This document shows positions 45,251-54,420 of a stretch of DNA of 64,000 bases, one piece after another (the first letter of the stretch is position 1; every line of letters starts with the position of its first letter). The stretch comes from Sphingomicrobium aestuariivivum (GTDB lineage Bacteria; Pseudomonadota; Alphaproteobacteria; Sphingomonadales; Sphingomonadaceae). Position numbers and translations under genes: made by a program. The stretch covers positions 2,242,501 to 2,306,500 of the forward strand of contig NZ_CP102629.1 of assembly GCF_024721585.1 (NCBI RefSeq). The letters run 5' to 3'. Under the pieces are notes generated by a model. It worked only from the letters and a program-made list of their open reading frames with translations. It was not told where the DNA came from and ran no database searches.

Positions 45251-46038
45251 TGGCGCGGCTTGCAGAGAGTTTCGACGCGCTGAGGCGCGATGGCGACCGC
45301 TTTACCATCACCGCGCCAGAGGCGTGGGCGCAGGGGCGCACGCTTTATGGCGGGATGACGATGGCGCTCGCCCATGAGGCGGCGCGGCGCTATTTCGACG
45401 ACCTTCCACCGCTGCGCAGCGCGCAATGCGTGTTCGTCGGCCCGGCGGCGGGGCGCGTGCATTTCCTGCCCGGCATCCTGCGCAAGGGTCGCTCGACGAC
45501 GATGGTCGCGGTCGAGGCAGTGAGCGACGACGGGCCGGTGCTGCGCGCGAGTTTTGTCTTCGGGTCGAGCCGTGACAGCGCGGTGGCAGTGGAGGCGCCG
45601 GGGCTACCCGAAGTCTCGACGCCGGATGAGGCGATCCCGCTGTTCGCGACGGGCAACGAGCGCGCGCCCGGGTTCACCGCCAATTTCGACATGCGCCTCG
45701 GCGGCGGCGCGCAGGGCGTGTCGGGGGGCGAGCCGATGATGGCGACCTGGGCGAAGTTTCGCGACCCGCCCGGCGGCGATCCGGTGTCGGCGCTGCTGGC
45801 GCTCGCCGATGCGCCGCCGCCCGCCGCCATCACCCGTTTCCCGCAGGTCGCGCCGCTGTCGAGCGTGACGTGGCACATCGACCTTGTCGCCCGGCCCGAG
45901 GAGGTCGACGGCTGGCACCTCTTGCGCGCGGAAGCCGAGCATTCGGGCGAGGGGATGACGACACAGGATATGAAACTGTGGCGCGAGGACGGGCAGTTGC
46001 TTGCCATCGGCCGCCAGAATATCGCGATCTTCGCCTAG
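45250..46038 (+). CDS. TesB-like acyl-CoA thioesterase family protein
   Basis: This 262-residue double-hotdog protein has a first domain (APEAWAQGRTLYGGMTMALAHEAA) and a second ending in TWHIDLVARPEEVDGWHLLRA and GRQNIAIF, the pattern of acyl-CoA thioesterase II-like proteins. GTG start overlapping the preceding stop by one base. Natural substrate unknown. Confidence 0.85.
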   Translation: MARLAESFDALRRDGDRFTITAPEAWAQGRTLYGGMTMALAHEAARRYFDDLPPLRSAQCVFVGPAAGRVHFLPGILRKGRSTTMVAVEAVSDDGPVLRASFVFGSSRDSAVAVEAPGLPEVSTPDEAIPLFATGNERAPGFTANFDMRLGGGAQGVSGGEPMMATWAKFRDPPGGDPVSALLALADAPPPAAITRFPQVAPLSSVTWHIDLVARPEEVDGWHLLRAEAEHSGEGMTTQDMKLWREDGQLLAIGRQNIAIFA

Positions 46039-46052
46039 CCGCGAGAAACGCT

Positions 46053-46838
46053 CTAGGAACCGCGTTTCTTCTGTCCCGCCGCGACCATCTTGAGGAGTGT
46101 CTTGCGCGGCACGAAGGGGACGATGCGCTTCAACAGGATCGAGAGCTTGCGCTCGTTGATGGTGATGAGATCGCCCTTCATCATGGCGTCATAGCCATGC
46201 TGCGCGACCGACAGCGGCGAAGCGCCGCCCTGCTTGACCATCTGCGTGTCGCGAAGGTCGGCGCGGTCGGCGAATTCGGTCTCGACATAGCCCGGCGCCA
46301 GCGCGGTCACGGTGACGCCGGTATCGCGCAATTCCTGGGCCAGCGCCTGGCTGTAGCTGTTCACGAAGGCCTTGGTGGCGAAATAGACCGCCTGGCCGGG
46401 GCCGGGCACGAAACCCGCGGTCGAGCCGACGTTGAGGATCCTGCCCGAACCGCGCGTGACCATGTCCTTGGCAACCAGCCATGTCAGCGTGACGAGCGCT
46501 TTCACATTGAGGTCGATCATGCCCATCTCGGTGCCGATGTCGCGCGCGAGATGCTTGCCGCCGCCGCCGAAACCGGCGTTGTTGATAAGAATGTCGGGGG
46601 TGAGGCCGGCAGTGGTGACCTTCTCGTAGAGCGCCTTGGCCTCCGCATGGCCCGACAGGTCGTGGGGAAAGACATGGACGGTAATGCCATGGCCTTTCTC
46701 GAGCTCGTCCTTGAGGGCCTTGAGTTCATCCTCGCGGCGCGCGGTGATGGCGAGATCGCCGCCCTTGGCCGCATGGAGCCGGGCGAATTCCTTGCCGATG
46801 CCTGCCGAGGCACCGGTGATGAGGGCGAGATTGGGCAT
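46053..46838 (-). CDS. Short-chain dehydrogenase (DltE/YqjQ-like)
   Basis: This 261-residue SDR begins NLALITGASAGIGKEFARL and has NNAGFGGGG, a Ser in NVGSTAGF and YFATKAFV for catalysis. The basic tail is KKRGS. GGAG precedes the ATG at 46838. Substrate unknown. It lies 43 bases downstream of cytidine deaminase on the same strand. Confidence 0.9.
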   Translation of the reverse strand: MPNLALITGASAGIGKEFARLHAAKGGDLAITARREDELKALKDELEKGHGITVHVFPHDLSGHAEAKALYEKVTTAGLTPDILINNAGFGGGGKHLARDIGTEMGMIDLNVKALVTLTWLVAKDMVTRGSGRILNVGSTAGFVPGPGQAVYFATKAFVNSYSQALAQELRDTGVTVTALAPGYVETEFADRADLRDTQMVKQGGASPLSVAQHGYDAMMKGDLITINERKLSILLKRIVPFVPRKTLLKMVAAGQKKRGS

Positions 46839-46881
46839 ATGTTTCTCCGCTCTTTGACGGGAAGAACGGAGCGGAGGGGCC

Positions 46882-47325
46882 TTAGGCTCCATCCTCGAGG
46901 TTCTTCGGCCCGAAGCCGTGCGGCAGGATCGCCTCGATGCGGAGCCGCTCGAGCGCTTCGCCGTCGCCCGATGCTGCAAGGATCTCGATATCGCGGCCCG
47001 ACAAATGCGCGGCCTCGAGGATCGCTTGGCGGCAGCCGCCGCAGGGGGTGACGGGAGCCGCGCCGCTGAGCGCTTCGCCCGAACCGTCGCCGCCCGCCAC
47101 CGCGATGCGTTTCACCTTGTCGAGGCCGAAGGCGTGGCAAGCGGTGGTCAGTGCCGACTGTTCGGCGCACAGGCCGAGGCGGTAGCAGGCGTTTTCCATG
47201 TTGGCGCCGGTGACGATCTCGCCGTCCACGCTCTCGATCGCGCAGCCCACCGAGAAGCCCGAATAAGGGGCATAGGCCTTGAGGGCGGCGGAACGGGCGA
47301 GCGCGATGAGTTCTTTTTCGGTCAT
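46882..47325 (-). CDS. cdd: Cytidine deaminase
   Basis: This 147-residue tetrameric-type enzyme converts (deoxy)cytidine to (deoxy)uridine. Zinc site: CAEQSAL near residue 53 (Cys and catalytic Glu) and PCGGCRQ near 93. YAPYSGFSVG near the N-terminus is diagnostic. Divergent from the 5'-nucleotidase-like gene with 47 bases between starts, consistent with joint control of nucleoside catabolism. Confidence 0.94.
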   Translation of the reverse strand: MTEKELIALARSAALKAYAPYSGFSVGCAIESVDGEIVTGANMENACYRLGLCAEQSALTTACHAFGLDKVKRIAVAGGDGSGEALSGAAPVTPCGGCRQAILEAAHLSGRDIEILAASGDGEALERLRIEAILPHGFGPKNLEDGA

Positions 47326-47372
47326 GACATTGTCTCTAGGCGCGGCTAGCCAGCCCCGCAAAGGAGTTTTGA

Positions 47373-49106
47373 ATGATGCGCCTCTTGTCCGTTTCGCTGT
47401 TGGCCCTGTCGGTCGCCGCCTGTTCCTCCACCCCGCCGATCGAGACCGGTCCGGTGGTGACCGAAGTACAGCTGCTGGCACTCAACGACCTCCACGGCCG
47501 CCTCGAGGCGCCCAAGGAAGTGGTGCCGGTGACGATGGACGACGGCAGCGTGATCAATGTGCCCGCGGGCGGGGCGGCGATGCTGGCGGGCGCGCTGAAG
47601 CAATACCGTACCGACGCGAGCTTGACGGTGGCGGCGGGCGACCTCATCGGCGCGACGCCGCTGGCGAGCGCCTTGTTCCTCGACGAGCCGACGATCGAGG
47701 CGCTGGACCTGATGGGGCTCGAATATTCGGCGCTCGGCAATCACGAGTTCGACAAGGGCGTGCCCGAGCTGCTGCGGATCCAGAATGGCGGCTGCGACCA
47801 GTTCACCGATCGCGTGCCCTGCGCGTTGGACGGCAGCTTCGACGGGGCCGATTTCGCCTATATGGGCGCCAATGTCTTCCTGCCCGATGGCACCAACCTG
47901 TTGCCCGATGCCTTCGTGAAGGATTTCGGCGACGTGCAGGTGGGGATCATCGGCCTGCCGCTGGTGACCGTGCCGGGGCTGGTCGCGCCCAATCTCGTCG
48001 ACGGGCTGGTGTTCACCGACGAGGCGGAGACCGCCAATGCGCTGGTGCCGCGGCTCGTCGCGGAGGGGGCGGACACGATCGTGCTCCTCATCCACCAGGG
48101 CGCGCGAGGGGTCGAGCGCTGGGATGACAAGGGCTGTGCGGGCCTGTCAGGTGATGTGCTTCCCATCGTCGAGAAGCTCGATCCGGCGATCAGCGTGGTC
48201 GTCTCGGGCCACACCCATTTCTCCTACACCTGCACGCTGCCGATGGCGGGCGGCGAGGGCGAGCGGCTGCTCACCAGCGCGGGGCGCTATGGCGCCTTCT
48301 TCACCGACATCCGGCTGGAGTTCGTGGGCGAGGAGCTGGTCGCCAAGCGAGCCGATAATGTGGTCGTGCAGGGCGAAAGCTTCATCGGGCGCGACGGCCA
48401 GCCGGTGACCGCCGATCCGCGCCTTCCCCTGTTCACGCCCGACCCCGCGGTCGAGGAATTGGTGGCACGCACGGTCGGCAAGGCGCGCGACCAGATGGAC
48501 CTCGTCGTCGGCAGCCTGTCGGGCCCCGCGCCCGACCATCCCGACGATCTCGAAAGCCCCGCGGGCAATCTCATCGCCGACGCGCAGCTCGCCGCCACCC
48601 GCGCTGCCGACAAGGGCGGCGCGGATATCGCCTTCATCAACGGAGGCGGCGTGCGCGCGGCCTTCGTGCCTGCGGTCGACGGCACGCTGACCTTCGAGCA
48701 GATCTTCAACGTGCAGCCGTTCGGCAACACGCTGATGACCGTGACGCTCACGGGGCAGGAGCTGAAGCGGCTGCTCGAACAGCAGTTCACCAACGACGCG
48801 GGCGGGGACGAACAGCACCATCTCATCCCGAGCGCCAACTTCACCTTTGCCTATGACCTCGACCGTCCGGCGGGGGACCGCGTTGTCTGGATGAAGCTCG
48901 ATGGCAAGCCGGTCGACCCGGCGCGCGACTATCGCGTCACGACCAATAATTTCGTCGCCAATGGCGGTGACGGCTACACCGTCTTCACCGAAGGGCGCGA
49001 CCGCACGGGGGCGGGGCTCGACCTCGATGCGCTCATCGCCTGGCTCAAGGACGGGCGGGACGTGCCCGCGGTGGGGCGCATCACCAACTTGACGCCGGAA
49101 GGCTGA
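47373..49106 (+). CDS. UshA-like 5'-nucleotidase/metallophosphatase lipoprotein
   Basis: This 577-residue exported protein has a lipobox SVAAC at residues 13-17, then a calcineurin-like phosphatase (LLALNDLHGRL, VAAGDLIGATPLAS, SALGNHEFDKG, VVSGHTHFSY) and a C-terminal 5'-nucleotidase domain (DIAFINGGGVRAAF, NNFVANGGDGY). It probably dephosphorylates nucleotides in the periplasm so that nucleosides can enter via NupC. AAGGAG lies six bases before the ATG. Confidence 0.92.
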   Translation: MMRLLSVSLLALSVAACSSTPPIETGPVVTEVQLLALNDLHGRLEAPKEVVPVTMDDGSVINVPAGGAAMLAGALKQYRTDASLTVAAGDLIGATPLASALFLDEPTIEALDLMGLEYSALGNHEFDKGVPELLRIQNGGCDQFTDRVPCALDGSFDGADFAYMGANVFLPDGTNLLPDAFVKDFGDVQVGIIGLPLVTVPGLVAPNLVDGLVFTDEAETANALVPRLVAEGADTIVLLIHQGARGVERWDDKGCAGLSGDVLPIVEKLDPAISVVVSGHTHFSYTCTLPMAGGEGERLLTSAGRYGAFFTDIRLEFVGEELVAKRADNVVVQGESFIGRDGQPVTADPRLPLFTPDPAVEELVARTVGKARDQMDLVVGSLSGPAPDHPDDLESPAGNLIADAQLAATRAADKGGADIAFINGGGVRAAFVPAVDGTLTFEQIFNVQPFGNTLMTVTLTGQELKRLLEQQFTNDAGGDEQHHLIPSANFTFAYDLDRPAGDRVVWMKLDGKPVDPARDYRVTTNNFVANGGDGYTVFTEGRDRTGAGLDLDALIAWLKDGRDVPAVGRITNLTPEG

Positions 49107-49152
49107 GGCCGCAGCCTTCCTCCCGCTCGGTGTGATCGGGGGAGTGGGGCAT

Positions 49153-49605
49153 ATGCGTTGGATGATGGTCGCGGGCGCGTTGGCGCTGGCAGGGTGCCAG
49201 CAGGCGGGCGAGGTGCGCACGGCGCAGAGCGGCCCGCAGGTCATCCCGCCCGGCACCGCGGTGATGGCTGCCGCCGACATGGCACCGCGCGGCTATCCGG
49301 GGCGCTTCGGCTTTACGGTCAGCGAGGGCGCGCGGGTCGGCGGCTTCACCTATCTCAACAGCCATGATGACTATCGCGACCCGCGCAACCTGTCGGTCAA
49401 GCTCTCGCGCGCGGTGCGGCTCGCGCTGGAGTCCGACCATGGCGCACCGCTGCACGAGGCGCTGAAGGGCAAGGTGATCGAGGTCGACGGCGTCGCCATG
49501 CGCACGAAGATCGTCTTCAGTGCGAACGGCAAGCCGACCGACAAATATTACTACCAGACCCACGTGGCGGTCACCGATCCAGCGAACCTCCACGTGATCG
49601 ACTAG
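49153..49605 (+). CDS. Small lipoprotein of unknown function
   Basis: This 150-residue protein has a lipobox ALAGC at residues 11-15. The mature part contains FTYLNSHDDYRDPRNLSVKL and a predicted compact domain ending YYQTHVAVTDPANLHVID. Not recognised. It lies between the nucleotidase-like lipoprotein (same strand, 46 bases) and the convergent AMP nucleosidase gene. Confidence 0.75.
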   Translation: MRWMMVAGALALAGCQQAGEVRTAQSGPQVIPPGTAVMAAADMAPRGYPGRFGFTVSEGARVGGFTYLNSHDDYRDPRNLSVKLSRAVRLALESDHGAPLHEALKGKVIEVDGVAMRTKIVFSANGKPTDKYYYQTHVAVTDPANLHVID

Positions 49606-49608
49606 GCG

Positions 49609-51060
49609 CTAGCGCAGCGGCGGCTCGTCGAAGCTGCGCAATTTGCGGCTGTGCAGGCTGTCGCCTTCGTGGCGGAGGTGATCGAGCGCCTCGATGCCGA
49701 TGCGAAGGTGCTGGCTGATCGCTTTCTCGTAGAAGGCGTTGGCCTGCCCCGGCAGCTTGAGTTCGCCGTGGAGCGGCTTGTCGGAGACGCACAGCAGCGT
49801 GCCGTACGGGACGCGGAAGCGGTAGCCCTGCGCGGCGACGGTGGCCGATTCCATGTCGATGCCGACCGCGCGGCTCTGGTTGAAGCGCATCGCGCTGAGC
49901 GTATAGCGCAGCTCCCAGTTGCGATCGTCGGTGGTGACGACGGTGCCCGTGCGCAGGCGCTTCTTGAGCTGCTCGTCGCTCTCGCCGGTGACGTCGAGGG
50001 CGGCGCGATACATGGCGGTCTGCACCTCGGCGATGGCGGGGATCGGGATCTCGATCGGCAGCATCTCGTCGAGGACATGGTCATCGCGCAAATAGGCGTG
50101 GGCGAGGACATAGTCGCCGATGGTCTGCGAGGGGCGAAGGCCGCCGCAGTGGCCGATCATCAGCCAGGCCTCGGGACGCAGGACCGCGATATGGTCGCAG
50201 ATCGTCTTGGCGTTCGACGGCCCGACGCCGATGTTCACGAGCGTGATGCCCTCGCCATTTTCGGCGACGAGGTGATAGGCGGGCATCTGGTGGCGACGCC
50301 ACGTGCCGGCGGCGATCTGCGCCTCGGCATCGGCAAGCTGGCCGCGCTCGTAATAGCCGCCGGGCACCGAGAAGGCGTGGAAGCGGCTGTCGGGCTTGCG
50401 AAGCTCGTCGATCGCGAGACGGACGAACTCGTCGACATAGCGGACATAGTTGGTGAAGAGCACGTAGCGCTGGAAGTGCCACGGCGAGGTGCCGCTGTAA
50501 TGCTTGAGGCGCGCGAGTGAAAAGTCGGTGCGCGGGCCGTCGAACAGCGCGAGCGGGCGCGCGGGGTGGAGCGAGAAGTCCCAGACGCCGTCGGCCACCT
50601 CGTCGCCGATCTGCTCGAGCTCGGTCGAGGGGAACCAGCGCGACAATTCGTTCGAGGAAATGCCGTCGAGGTCGAGGTCTGCCTGGTCGAGGACGAAGGG
50701 GTAGGGGATCTCGCTGTGGCTGCGCCCGACGCTGATGGTCACGTCATAGTCGCGCGCGAGGTGGCACAGCTGTTCCTTCAAATAGGCGCGGAACATGGCG
50801 GGGCGGGCGACCGAGGTCGTGTAGGTGCCGGGCATGTTGAGCCGCGCGAAGGCTCGACCGGGGACCGGCGCGTCGCTCTTGGGGTCATAATCGACCCTGA
50901 GTTCGGGATAGGCGAAGCGCCCTTCCGCACGCGCGCCCTCGTCGGGGCGTGTCCCGTCCTTGGCATAGGCCGCAAGGTCGGTGTGGAGGTTGGCAACGCT
51001 CTGTTCGTAAATGGCCTCGAGGTCGTCGAGGAGGCCGTCGATCATCTTTTCCTGTGACAT
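49609..51060 (-). CDS. amn: AMP nucleosidase
   Basis: This 483-residue enzyme hydrolyses AMP to adenine and ribose 5-phosphate. The N-terminal AMP-nucleosidase domain (RHYSG-type KHYSGTSPWHFQRYVLFTNY near residue 195) is followed by a phosphorylase-like core with LVNIGVGPSNAKTICDH, MIGHCGGLRPSQTIGDYV and GIDMESATVAAQGYRF. The length is that of Amn. The ATG at 51060 starts MSQEKM; the longer upstream frame is unlike the family. Confidence 0.94.
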   Translation of the reverse strand: MSQEKMIDGLLDDLEAIYEQSVANLHTDLAAYAKDGTRPDEGARAEGRFAYPELRVDYDPKSDAPVPGRAFARLNMPGTYTTSVARPAMFRAYLKEQLCHLARDYDVTISVGRSHSEIPYPFVLDQADLDLDGISSNELSRWFPSTELEQIGDEVADGVWDFSLHPARPLALFDGPRTDFSLARLKHYSGTSPWHFQRYVLFTNYVRYVDEFVRLAIDELRKPDSRFHAFSVPGGYYERGQLADAEAQIAAGTWRRHQMPAYHLVAENGEGITLVNIGVGPSNAKTICDHIAVLRPEAWLMIGHCGGLRPSQTIGDYVLAHAYLRDDHVLDEMLPIEIPIPAIAEVQTAMYRAALDVTGESDEQLKKRLRTGTVVTTDDRNWELRYTLSAMRFNQSRAVGIDMESATVAAQGYRFRVPYGTLLCVSDKPLHGELKLPGQANAFYEKAISQHLRIGIEALDHLRHEGDSLHSRKLRSFDEPPLR

Positions 51061-51115
51061 GACAAGGCTCTGTGTTGACTTTTGGTGCAAAGCACAAGCC
51101 CCCACTTGATAATGC

Positions 51116-51127
51116 TAAGCATGCTTA
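51116..51127. promoter_or_regulatory. Palindromic operator candidate for the MarR gene
   Basis: TAAGCATGCTTA is a perfect 12-base palindrome ending 14 bases before the marR ATG. Flanking bases add a broken extension, and GATAAT at 51108 could be a -10 element overlapping it. This placement is typical of MarR autoregulation. Confidence 0.5.
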
Positions 51128-51141
51128 TTATATGCGCCGCC

Positions 51142-51573
51142 ATGAAAGACATTCTCTGGGAAATCGGTGAGACCGCTCACACGCTGCGGCGCTATTACGA
51201 CCGTCGCGTGAGCGCACATGGCGTGACGCGATCGCAGTGGCGCGTCCTGGCGCGGCTCGAGCGCGCGCCGGGCCTCAAGCAGGTCGAACTCGCCGACCTC
51301 CTCGACATCGAACCCATTACCCTGTCGCGCATCGTCGACCGCCTCGCCGCGGCGGGCCTCGTCGAGCGCGTGCGCGATCCCGATGACCGCCGTGCCTGGC
51401 GGCTCGAGCTGACGAGTGCCGCCGCGCCGCTCATGGCCGAGCTCCACGAGGTCGCCGACGAGGTGGCGGCGATGGCGCTGTCGGGGCTGGGGAAGACCGA
51501 ACTCGAAACCATGCGCGACACGCTTGCCGCGATCCGCGCCAATGTTGCCGAAGAAGAAGGAAAGTCGGCGTGA
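51142..51573 (+). CDS. MarR-family regulator
   Basis: This 143-residue winged-helix regulator has VTRSQWRVLARLERAPGLKQ, LADLLDIEPITLSRIVDRL as recognition HTH, and DPDDRRAWRLELT as the wing. It is followed without a gap by an EmrA-EmrB pair, so it likely represses that efflux operon until a lipophilic ligand binds. The ATG at 51142 gives the family length; upstream in-frame ATGs lie inside the candidate operator. Confidence 0.9.
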   Translation: MKDILWEIGETAHTLRRYYDRRVSAHGVTRSQWRVLARLERAPGLKQVELADLLDIEPITLSRIVDRLAAAGLVERVRDPDDRRAWRLELTSAAAPLMAELHEVADEVAAMALSGLGKTELETMRDTLAAIRANVAEEEGKSA

Positions 51574-52607
51574 ACAAGATGACCGATATCGAGGCGGAAT
51601 TGGCCGCCGAAGAAACCCGCCCCGCGACGAAGGGGCGCCTCAAGGCCGTGCTGATGCTGATCGTGCCGCTGGCGATGGTCGCCGCGGGGCTGTTCTTCTG
51701 GCTGACGGGCGGCAAGACCGTGTCGACCGACAATGCCTATGTGAAGCAGGACATCGTCTCGGTCAGCGCGCAGGTCGCGGGGCCGGTGGTCGAAGTGTTC
51801 GTCACCGAAGGGCAGCATGTCGAGGCGGGCGAGCCCCTGTTCCGCATCGACCCCGAGCCGGCGCGCATCGCGCTGATGCAGGCCGAGGCGCAGCTTGCCG
51901 CGGCGCAGCTGCAGACGCGCCAGCTCGGCGTGGTGGCCGCGGGCACCGGCGCCGATATCGAGGGCGCAAAGGCCACGCTGGCGGTTCGGCGCAGCGCGTT
52001 CGACCGGCAGGCAGCGCTGCTCGAGCGCGGCTTCACCACCAAGGCGGCCTATGAGGAAGCGGCCAATGCGGTCGCGGTGGCCGAAAATGCGCTGGCCGAT
52101 GCCCGTGCGCGCGCCGCCAATGCGAGCGCCGCGCTGGCACCGGGCGAGCAGCCGCAGGTGGCGGCGGCCAAGGCGGCGATCGAACAGGCGCGGCTCAACC
52201 TTCGCTACGGCATGGTCCGCGCGCCGATTTCGGGCGTCGTTACCAAGTCGCAGAAGGTGCTGCCCGGGCAGTCGGTCATCCCGGGGGTCGGGCTGATGTC
52301 GATCGTCCGTGACGACACGGCCTGGGTCGAGGCCAATTTCAAGGAAGGCGATCTTTCCCGCATGACCACGGGCCTGCCCGCCACCGTGCGCTTCGATGCC
52401 TATCCGGGCCTTGTCGTGAAGGGCCATGTCGAGACCATCGGCGCCGGGACGGGGAGCGAATTTTCGGTCCTGCCCGCGCAGAACGCTAACGGCAACTGGG
52501 TCAAGACGACGCAGCGCGTGCCCGTCCGCATCGCCTTCGACGAAGCGCCCGCGCGTGACATGATCGCGGGGCTGTCGGTCGAAGTCGAGGTCGAGCTGGC
52601 CGAGTGA
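51570..52607 (+). CDS. HlyD/EmrA-type membrane-fusion protein
   Basis: This 345-residue periplasmic adaptor is anchored by a helix at about residues 26-47. The split lipoyl/barrel-sandwich hairpin is visible as GPVVEVFVTEGQHVEAGEPLF and VRAPISGVVTKSQKVLPGQSV, with a coiled coil between, and DTAWVEANFKE as the EmrA beta-barrel signature. GTG start overlapping the marR stop. Confidence 0.92.
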   Translation: MNKMTDIEAELAAEETRPATKGRLKAVLMLIVPLAMVAAGLFFWLTGGKTVSTDNAYVKQDIVSVSAQVAGPVVEVFVTEGQHVEAGEPLFRIDPEPARIALMQAEAQLAAAQLQTRQLGVVAAGTGADIEGAKATLAVRRSAFDRQAALLERGFTTKAAYEEAANAVAVAENALADARARAANASAALAPGEQPQVAAAKAAIEQARLNLRYGMVRAPISGVVTKSQKVLPGQSVIPGVGLMSIVRDDTAWVEANFKEGDLSRMTTGLPATVRFDAYPGLVVKGHVETIGAGTGSEFSVLPAQNANGNWVKTTQRVPVRIAFDEAPARDMIAGLSVEVEVELAE

Positions 52608-54145
52608 CCACCCACGAGGACATGCCCGCCGGCCGCCGCATGGCGGTGACGGTCGCCGTCATGCTGGCGGTGCTGATCCAGGTGCTCGACACCACGATCG
52701 CCAATGTGGCGCTGCCGCACATGCAGGCGAGCCTCGGGGCGACGCAGGAATCGGTCAACTGGGTGCTGACGAGCTATATCGTCGCCGCCGCCATCGCCCT
52801 GCCGATCGCGGGCTGGCTCGCCGAACGGGTCGGGCGGCGCGAGCTGCTCATCGTTTCCACCATCGGCTTCACCGTCGCCAGCGTGCTGTGCGCGGTCGCG
52901 ACCTCGCTGCCCGAAATGGTATTGTTCCGCATCATCCAGGGGGCAACGGGCGCCTTCCTCGTGCCGCTGGCGCAGGCAACCCTGTTCGACATCAACCCGC
53001 CCGAACGGCACGCCCGCGCGATGGCGCTGTTCGGCGGCGGCATCATGATCGGCCCGATCCTCGGGCCCGTGCTCGGCGGCTGGCTGACCGACAGTTTCGA
53101 CTGGCGCTGGGTATTCCTCGTCAACCTGCCGATCGGCGTGGTGACGACGATGATGCTGGTCCGCTACCTGCCCGAGAACGGCAAGGCGCGGCGCAAGTTC
53201 GACGTGCTCGGCTTCGCGCTCCTCGGTCTGTCGATCGCCAGCCTCCAGCTCCTGCTCGAGCGCGGGCACCAGCTCGACTGGTTCGAGAGCGTGGAGATCT
53301 GGATCGAGGCGGGGCTGTTCGTCGGCGCGGGCTGGATGTTCATCGTCCACACGGTGATGGGGCGCGAGACGCTGTTCGAGCGCGAGATGTTCGCCGACCG
53401 CAATTTCTCGATCGGGCTCCTGTTCATGGTGGTGACGGGCGTGCTGCTTCTCGCCGGCCTCGCGCTGCTGCCGCCGCTTCTCCAGAAGCTCTATGGCTAT
53501 TCGGTGCTCCAGTCGGGCTTCCTGACCATGCCGCGCGGTGTGGGCATCCTCGTGTCGATGCTCATCACCGGGCGGCTCGTCGGCCTGGTCGACCTGCGCC
53601 TGCTGGTGCTGGGCGGCATGGCGCTGATGGCCTGGTCGATGCACATGATGACGGGCTTCGCCATCGAGATGGGACGCGGGCCGATCATCTGGTCGGGGCT
53701 GGTACAGGGCTTCGGGCTGGGGATCGTCTTCGTGACCATGCAGAGCCTTGCCTTCGCCACGCTGGCGCCGCGGCTGCGCACCGATGCGGCGAGTGTCCTC
53801 AACCTGTTTCGCAACATCGGCGGGTCGGTCGGCATCAGCCTTGTCGCGACCTTGCTCGCGCGCAACATCCAGGTCGCCCATGCCGACATGGCGGCGCAGG
53901 TGGACGAGCGCGTGCTGCCGCGCCTGACCGACCAGGTGGCCGGCGCGCAGGGGCTCGATCCGGCCACGGCAACCGTGCTGCTCGATGCCGAGATCAACCG
54001 GCAGGCGGCCTTCATCGCCTATCTCGACGATTTCCAGATCATGATGTGGCTGACGCTGGCGGCGATGCCGCTCGTGCTCTTGCTCAAGCCCTTGTCGAAG
54101 GCACAGCGGGGCGAGGGATCGCCGGCGCTGGCGATGGCCGACTGA
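52604..54145 (+). CDS. DHA2-family multidrug efflux transporter (EmrB/QacA type)
   Basis: This 513-residue, 14-TM MFS transporter has LDTTIANVALPHMQASLGA near the N-terminus, the loop-2/3 motif WLAERVGRRELL, motif C GPILGPVLGGWL and the EmrB-like SFDWRWVFLVNLPIG. It pairs with the adaptor upstream and presumably an outer-membrane TolC encoded elsewhere. GTG start overlapping the adaptor stop (GTGA). Confidence 0.94.
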   Translation: MTTHEDMPAGRRMAVTVAVMLAVLIQVLDTTIANVALPHMQASLGATQESVNWVLTSYIVAAAIALPIAGWLAERVGRRELLIVSTIGFTVASVLCAVATSLPEMVLFRIIQGATGAFLVPLAQATLFDINPPERHARAMALFGGGIMIGPILGPVLGGWLTDSFDWRWVFLVNLPIGVVTTMMLVRYLPENGKARRKFDVLGFALLGLSIASLQLLLERGHQLDWFESVEIWIEAGLFVGAGWMFIVHTVMGRETLFEREMFADRNFSIGLLFMVVTGVLLLAGLALLPPLLQKLYGYSVLQSGFLTMPRGVGILVSMLITGRLVGLVDLRLLVLGGMALMAWSMHMMTGFAIEMGRGPIIWSGLVQGFGLGIVFVTMQSLAFATLAPRLRTDAASVLNLFRNIGGSVGISLVATLLARNIQVAHADMAAQVDERVLPRLTDQVAGAQGLDPATATVLLDAEINRQAAFIAYLDDFQIMMWLTLAAMPLVLLLKPLSKAQRGEGSPALAMAD

Positions 54146-54417
54146 TGGACGATTGCGTCATCGCGGTCCGGGTCACGCCCAAGGCGAAGAAGCCGGGAAT
54201 CTTGGGCTGGCGCCGCGATGCGGCGGGGGAGGAGCGGCTCGAGGTGCGCGTCGCCGCGCCGCCCGAGGATGGCAAGGCGAACAAGGAATTGTGCGTGACG
54301 CTCGCCAAGGCGCTGGGCGTGCCGAAGGGCGCGGTGCGCGTTGTGGCGGGCGAGACGAGCCGGTTGAAGCGGGTCGAAGTACCCGCGACCGCCGAACCGG
54401 CGACGCGGGCACTCTAG
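54145..54417 (+). CDS. DUF167/YggU-family protein
   Basis: This 90-residue protein has VRVTPKAKKPGI, LEVRVAAPPEDGKANKELC and VVAGETSRLKRVEV, the full YggU/DUF167 pattern. No function is established for the family. Start overlaps the transporter stop (TGATG). Confidence 0.9.
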   Translation: MDDCVIAVRVTPKAKKPGILGWRRDAAGEERLEVRVAAPPEDGKANKELCVTLAKALGVPKGAVRVVAGETSRLKRVEVPATAEPATRAL

Positions 54418-54420
54418 CGG

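Noticed and set aside
52400-53881. 493-codon minus-strand frame
   Set aside because: Antisense to the EmrB transporter; repetitive H, D, R and Q composition and no motif.
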